Below, in pieces: positions 15,335 to 18,218 of a stretch of 18,218 nt of DNA; within the stretch, counting starts at the first letter, position 1, and the number at the start of each line of letters is the position of its first letter. Source of the DNA: JAUXFK01 sp034189035 (lineage in GTDB: Bacteria > Desulfobacterota > UBA8473); NCBI GenBank assembly GCA_034189035.1, contig JAXHVA010000084.1, positions 1-18,218 on the forward strand, given 5' to 3'. Under the pieces are notes generated by a model. The model saw only the letters and a program-made list of their open reading frames with translations. It did no database searches and had not been told where the DNA came from. The translations under genes were made by a program, and so were the position numbers.

Positions 15335-16058
15335 TACATTTTTTACCATTTTTTGCGTACCTCTCATTTTTTTTAGAATCGAAACAGTTTTAGGTTTTTT
15401 TCTTTATTTTGGAAGATTGGGTTGGGCTAACTTATGTGTTTAACCTCCGATATGATATATTCAATGTGCGATAGCCCTATAACTGAAGGAAATTGCCTAC
15501 AGAAAATTTTTTTATAATTAATGGCTAGCTAATTGAGCTACCCGGAATTCAGCGGATATAGTACTGTATGAAATTTCCATCAAAGAATGCGCCTTAATAA
15601 ATATTTAAAGACTAAAAATACCTTTATATACAATAACATATAATATAATAGCTGAATTGGTACACATTTCGCAAGCTAGACAAAGTATACATTATTAAAT
15701 ATGGCTATGATTTAATAAATGATTCTATGATGTTTCAATAACTGAACTCAGCTGAGCAAAAAAAGATTCTGGAATCCTTAGGATGTCATTACAAAGCTAG
15801 AAGCCAAGACCATGCATCTCAATTACGCGGTATTTATTAGTTTTTACTTCTGCTCAAGCCTTCTTCGTGATTATTTTCTTCTTTTCAGCTGTTTCGAAAA
15901 AAACTTTTTGTCACATATAAAGGCAAGGGGTGAGAATGAAGATTTTTTTATTTTTATTGGATGGATTTTAAAGTTTAATACGAGATATTTATATAAAAGG
16001 CAATTCGATTGTTACTCCTACGTTGGTATCGAGAAAATATAGGAAAGAGGATATATAA
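15335..16058. other. AT-rich intergenic stretch, nothing recognised
   Basis: About 720 bp without a supported gene. One 76-codon plus-strand ORF (15812-16042) is rich in Phe, Tyr and Lys, has no Shine-Dalgarno and looks like chance. The end of the stretch carries AAAGAGG, the ribosome binding site of the next gene. Confidence 0.4.
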
Positions 16059-16730
16059 ATGGAAGAACCTAGGCACGGAGCAGATCCTGCTCCTTCGTCT
16101 GTTATGAAGGAGTATTTTGATACAATGCGCCAGTTCTTGAAAACCCAGGAACAAGTCATGTCAATCTTTACAAGAAATTACTTGAACGAACAGCATACCC
16201 GAGTAAGACATCAACGCAATATTCAGCATCAGGGAATGAATACGTCTTTTAACCCTGAGGTCCTGGTAAATTCAGATATCCCGCTGGTGCAAAATGTTCA
16301 AGAAAAAATAACACTTCAATCTACGCAAACAGAAAATATTCTTGGAAAACCGGATCAGGCAGATGGGTTAACAGAAGGTATTAATCGAAAGAAGATGACC
16401 GATATTCTTCTTTCTATTGTAGAAGAGAGAACCGGTTATCCAAAAGATATGCTCGATCTTACCCTGAAACTGGAGGCTGATCTTGGCATTGATTCTATCA
16501 AGCGTGTTGAGATTGTAGGTGCCTTATTAAGGGTATTGCCAGCATATTACAGGGAATCACTCGATAACGAAGAACTGGCCATCCTACACAAACAACCCAC
16601 GCTTTGTGGTATGCTGGATATGTTGGGCGAGATTAAAATTGAAGGGAACACATCTCTCTGCCTTAACCAAACTGAATTAGACCCAAAATTTTTATCAGGA
16701 ATAAAAGCGATCAAAGAAAATTCGGTGTAA
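16059..16730 (+). CDS. Stand-alone acyl carrier protein related to Pfa/PKS megasynthase ACPs
   Basis: This 223-aa protein has an N-terminal helical segment (about 14-45, MKEYFDTMRQFLKTQ), a long low-complexity linker (about 46-110), and an ACP domain (about 112-192). The phosphopantetheine attachment site is Ser146 in DLGIDSIKR, preceded by EERTGYPKDML and LTLKLEAD, the form found in PfaA-like polyunsaturated fatty acid synthases and related PKS of Desulfobacterota. In those megasynthases such a helix plus linker precedes tandem ACPs between acyltransferase and ketoreductase. Here the ORF is complete by itself with GAGG 8 nt before the ATG. It could be a discrete carrier protein working in trans or the preserved piece of a lost megasynthase gene. 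No ketosynthase, acyltransferase or PPTase gene is in the window. Confidence 0.8.
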   Translation: MEEPRHGADPAPSSVMKEYFDTMRQFLKTQEQVMSIFTRNYLNEQHTRVRHQRNIQHQGMNTSFNPEVLVNSDIPLVQNVQEKITLQSTQTENILGKPDQADGLTEGINRKKMTDILLSIVEERTGYPKDMLDLTLKLEADLGIDSIKRVEIVGALLRVLPAYYRESLDNEELAILHKQPTLCGMLDMLGEIKIEGNTSLCLNQTELDPKFLSGIKAIKENSV

Positions 16731-16888
16731 GGATTCATTATTCGAAAACTCTTAAAACTCCTGAGTATAAAAATCGAAAACTAGGTATCGAGGGCATTCT
16801 TATATTACTGAAAAGTTATATACTCTCTATTGTCTGTAAGCGGGTTGGGGAACCATTAAAAAATATTAATTAAGAGGAGGTAAAAATT

Positions 16889-17179
16889 ATGAAAAGATTT
16901 ATTGTTATATCCTTAATGATTGCCGTTGCATTTGCTCTAACACCTGGATATGTTTTTTCTGGAGAGGTAAAAAGTGAAGTAGCACCAAAGGTCAACATTA
17001 ATAGCGCAACAGCAGATGAATTGGTAGTATTAGAGGGGATCACAAGCGAATCAGCTGAGAGTATCATAAAATATAGAATGACGAACGGTCCTTTTAAAAA
17101 TCTAGATGAACTTTCAAAGGTAAAAGGTATTGATGTTGAACTCATAAAGAGCATCAAAGAAAAGGTAATAGTTGAATAA
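16889..17179 (+). CDS. Secreted ComEA-like helix-hairpin-helix protein
   Basis: This 96-aa protein starts with a signal peptide (about residues 1-24: basic MKR, hydrophobic core, then VFSG). The mature part has the ComEA signature NINSATADEL (36-45) followed by two helix-hairpin-helix units and NGPFKNLDEL (66-75). ComEA-type proteins bind double-stranded DNA in the periplasm or at the cell surface during uptake; many small members have no proved function. The usual hairpin Gly-h-Gly is altered here: GIT at 50-52 and GID at 80-82, which may weaken DNA binding. A very good ribosome site GAGGAGG lies about 8 nt before the ATG. The gap from the ACP gene (158 bp) suggests a separate transcript. 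Confidence 0.88.
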   Translation: MKRFIVISLMIAVAFALTPGYVFSGEVKSEVAPKVNINSATADELVVLEGITSESAESIIKYRMTNGPFKNLDELSKVKGIDVELIKSIKEKVIVE

Positions 17180-17241
17180 AAACATGTATCCTTAGATTAC
17201 TATAAAAGTATAAACCCGTTTTTAGTAAATTTCGAGTGATA

Positions 17242-17259
17242 CGGATTTTCCCCAATCCG
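17242..17259 (+). terminator. Possible weak hairpin after the ComEA-like gene
   Basis: CGGATT-TTCCCC-AATCCG forms a 6-bp stem with a 6-nt loop, 63 bp beyond the stop codon. No T-run follows, so it is at best a weak terminator. Nothing else was recognised between 17180 and 17429. Confidence 0.3.
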
Positions 17260-17429
17260 CAAATCAATTGACTGTTGCTCAAAAGAAATATCACATTTCG
17301 CTTTGCTTAAAACTTTTTTCTGTAAATCAAAGGCTTGCTCCAGGCGATTTTAAAACTTACCTACTAGGGATCAACCAGTTGAAATTGTTTATCTTCCGCT
17401 GAGTTTCCCCTGGAAGATGAAGGGTCAAG

Positions 17430-18218
17430 TGTAGTGGTCAAGTAAAAACGTACACTTTTATTAAGCAGCATTTAAGGATTTTATTTTTTCATAATCCATA
17501 GGACTCAGATATCCTAGAGTCGAATGGAGTCGGTCAGCATTATAAAAAGGTGATGTAGTCTATCACTTCGGCTTTAGCTGTTTTTCTGGATACAAAGCGG
17601 CAATATTCAAGACGTTCAAATTTCAGGCTTCTGAAAAATCGCTCTGTGAGGCGTTGTCCCAGCAATTACCCTTGAGGCTCATACTCGGAATCACCTGATA
17701 TTGTTTACGCTGTTTTTGTACCTTTCGCAAGCATACTGGCTCCCCCTATCAGAATGGTGCATGAGGCCAGGAGAAGGTTTTCGTCTCCAGTAGGCCATCG
17801 CCAATGCTCTATAACTAATTGGGTCTTTATTTGCTTATCCATAGTCCAATCGATGATTTGTCCGCTAAAAGGTCCATAACCACTACCGGATATGACCAAC
17901 CTTCCAGGGTCAAGATGTATGTGATACCCGCCGTCCACACAGTGTTCGGTGTATCCACTTCAGACTGTCGATCCAGTAGGTTGGGGGCGACAGGATAGCT
18001 CTAACGGCTGTCTGTTGTAACCTTATAATGTTTCGTATTTTTAACTTTTAGTCCAAGTTCTCGCATCAGGCTGCGAGCCCTATATCGTCCTATTTGCTAT
18101 CCGATAGATTGCAGATTTTTCGCAATTCTGCGTGAGCCATATGAGGCTTTAGAATGATAGAATAATCCCTTGATACGAGCCTTCAGCTCTACCTGATAAG
18201 GATCCTCAAAATGAGTGT
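17430..18218 (-). mobile_element. IS3-family element, one end and most of orfB, runs off right edge
   Basis: The boundary is placed at TGTAGTGGTCAAGT (17430-17443), which lies just outside the transposase stop codon and looks like a terminal inverted repeat. GTCAAGT is also present immediately before it (17424-17430), so the exact end is uncertain. The other end is outside the window. Confidence 0.6.
17461..18218 (-). pseudogene. IS3-family OrfB (DDE) transposase, frameshifted and partial
   Basis: Read from the right edge leftward, segments across several frames match the OrfB catalytic core: SKASYGS and ARSLMRELGLKVK, a decayed first-Asp region near 17925-17940, MDLFSGQIIDWTMDKQIKTQ near 17810-17880, HHSDRGS-like sequence near 17745, SLKGNCWDNAS near 17660-17680 leading to the catalytic Glu region, and FERLEYC, DYITFYNADRLHSTLGYLSP to the stop at 17461. 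Frame changes and internal stops mean it cannot be active. The N-terminal part and OrfA lie beyond the window. Confidence 0.88.

Noticed and set aside
15812..16042. 76-aa plus-strand ORF before the ACP gene
   Set aside because: Aromatic- and Lys-rich AT-biased sequence without a ribosome site or recognisable motif.

Overview
The window looks like part of the chromosome of a strictly anaerobic, AT-rich bacterium, most likely a Desulfobacterota-type sulfate reducer or syntroph. The markers are a monofunctional Ni-Fe-S carbon monoxide dehydrogenase, a glycyl radical enzyme with a sigma-54-type promoter, a small siroheme sulfite-reductase-like gene, rubrerythrin, flavodoxin and cytochrome bd. The taxonomic placement is an inference from gene content and protein style, not a database result.

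Layout. Positions 1-1023 (minus strand): the N-terminal third of a glycyl radical enzyme, cut by the window edge. It is preceded by a small co-oriented ORF and a good sigma-54 (-24/-12) promoter, with a cluster of TGAGACA elements further upstream. Positions 1474-3274 (minus): a YtcJ-type amidohydrolase broken by two in-frame stop codons, preceded by a small Cys-rich ORF. Positions 3341-9975 (minus): the healthy core, in transcription order rubrerythrin, flavodoxin, broken siroheme sulfite reductase, cooS, cydA, cydB. This reads as an oxygen or redox-stress neighbourhood: rubrerythrin reduces peroxide, cytochrome bd reduces O2 at the membrane, flavodoxin carries electrons, and CooS could feed CO-derived electrons. 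That functional link is inferred from neighbourhood only.

Positions 10695-15334 are a gene graveyard: a uracil-DNA-glycosylase-superfamily pseudogene, a 70-aa hypothetical ORF, an IS200-like TnpA remnant, a heavily decayed IS256-family element, and directly after its right end a fragment of a YCF48/BNR-type beta-propeller gene. Positions 16059-17179 (plus) carry two intact small genes: a stand-alone acyl-carrier protein resembling the ACP region of Pfa/PKS-type megasynthases, and a secreted ComEA-like helix-hairpin-helix protein. Positions 17430-18218 (minus) are the end of a decayed IS3-family element that runs off the right edge.

At least seven coding remnants are broken, several by point nonsense mutations as well as frameshifts, so the decay is probably real and not only assembly error. 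The intact genes have good Shine-Dalgarno sequences and complete active sites. No rRNA, tRNA or CRISPR array was seen. The most interesting items are the cooS context (with the sulfite-reductase reading frame running in phase into cooS), the sigma-54 control region of the glycyl radical operon, and three G8-G9 tracts on the minus strand in or in front of minus-strand genes.
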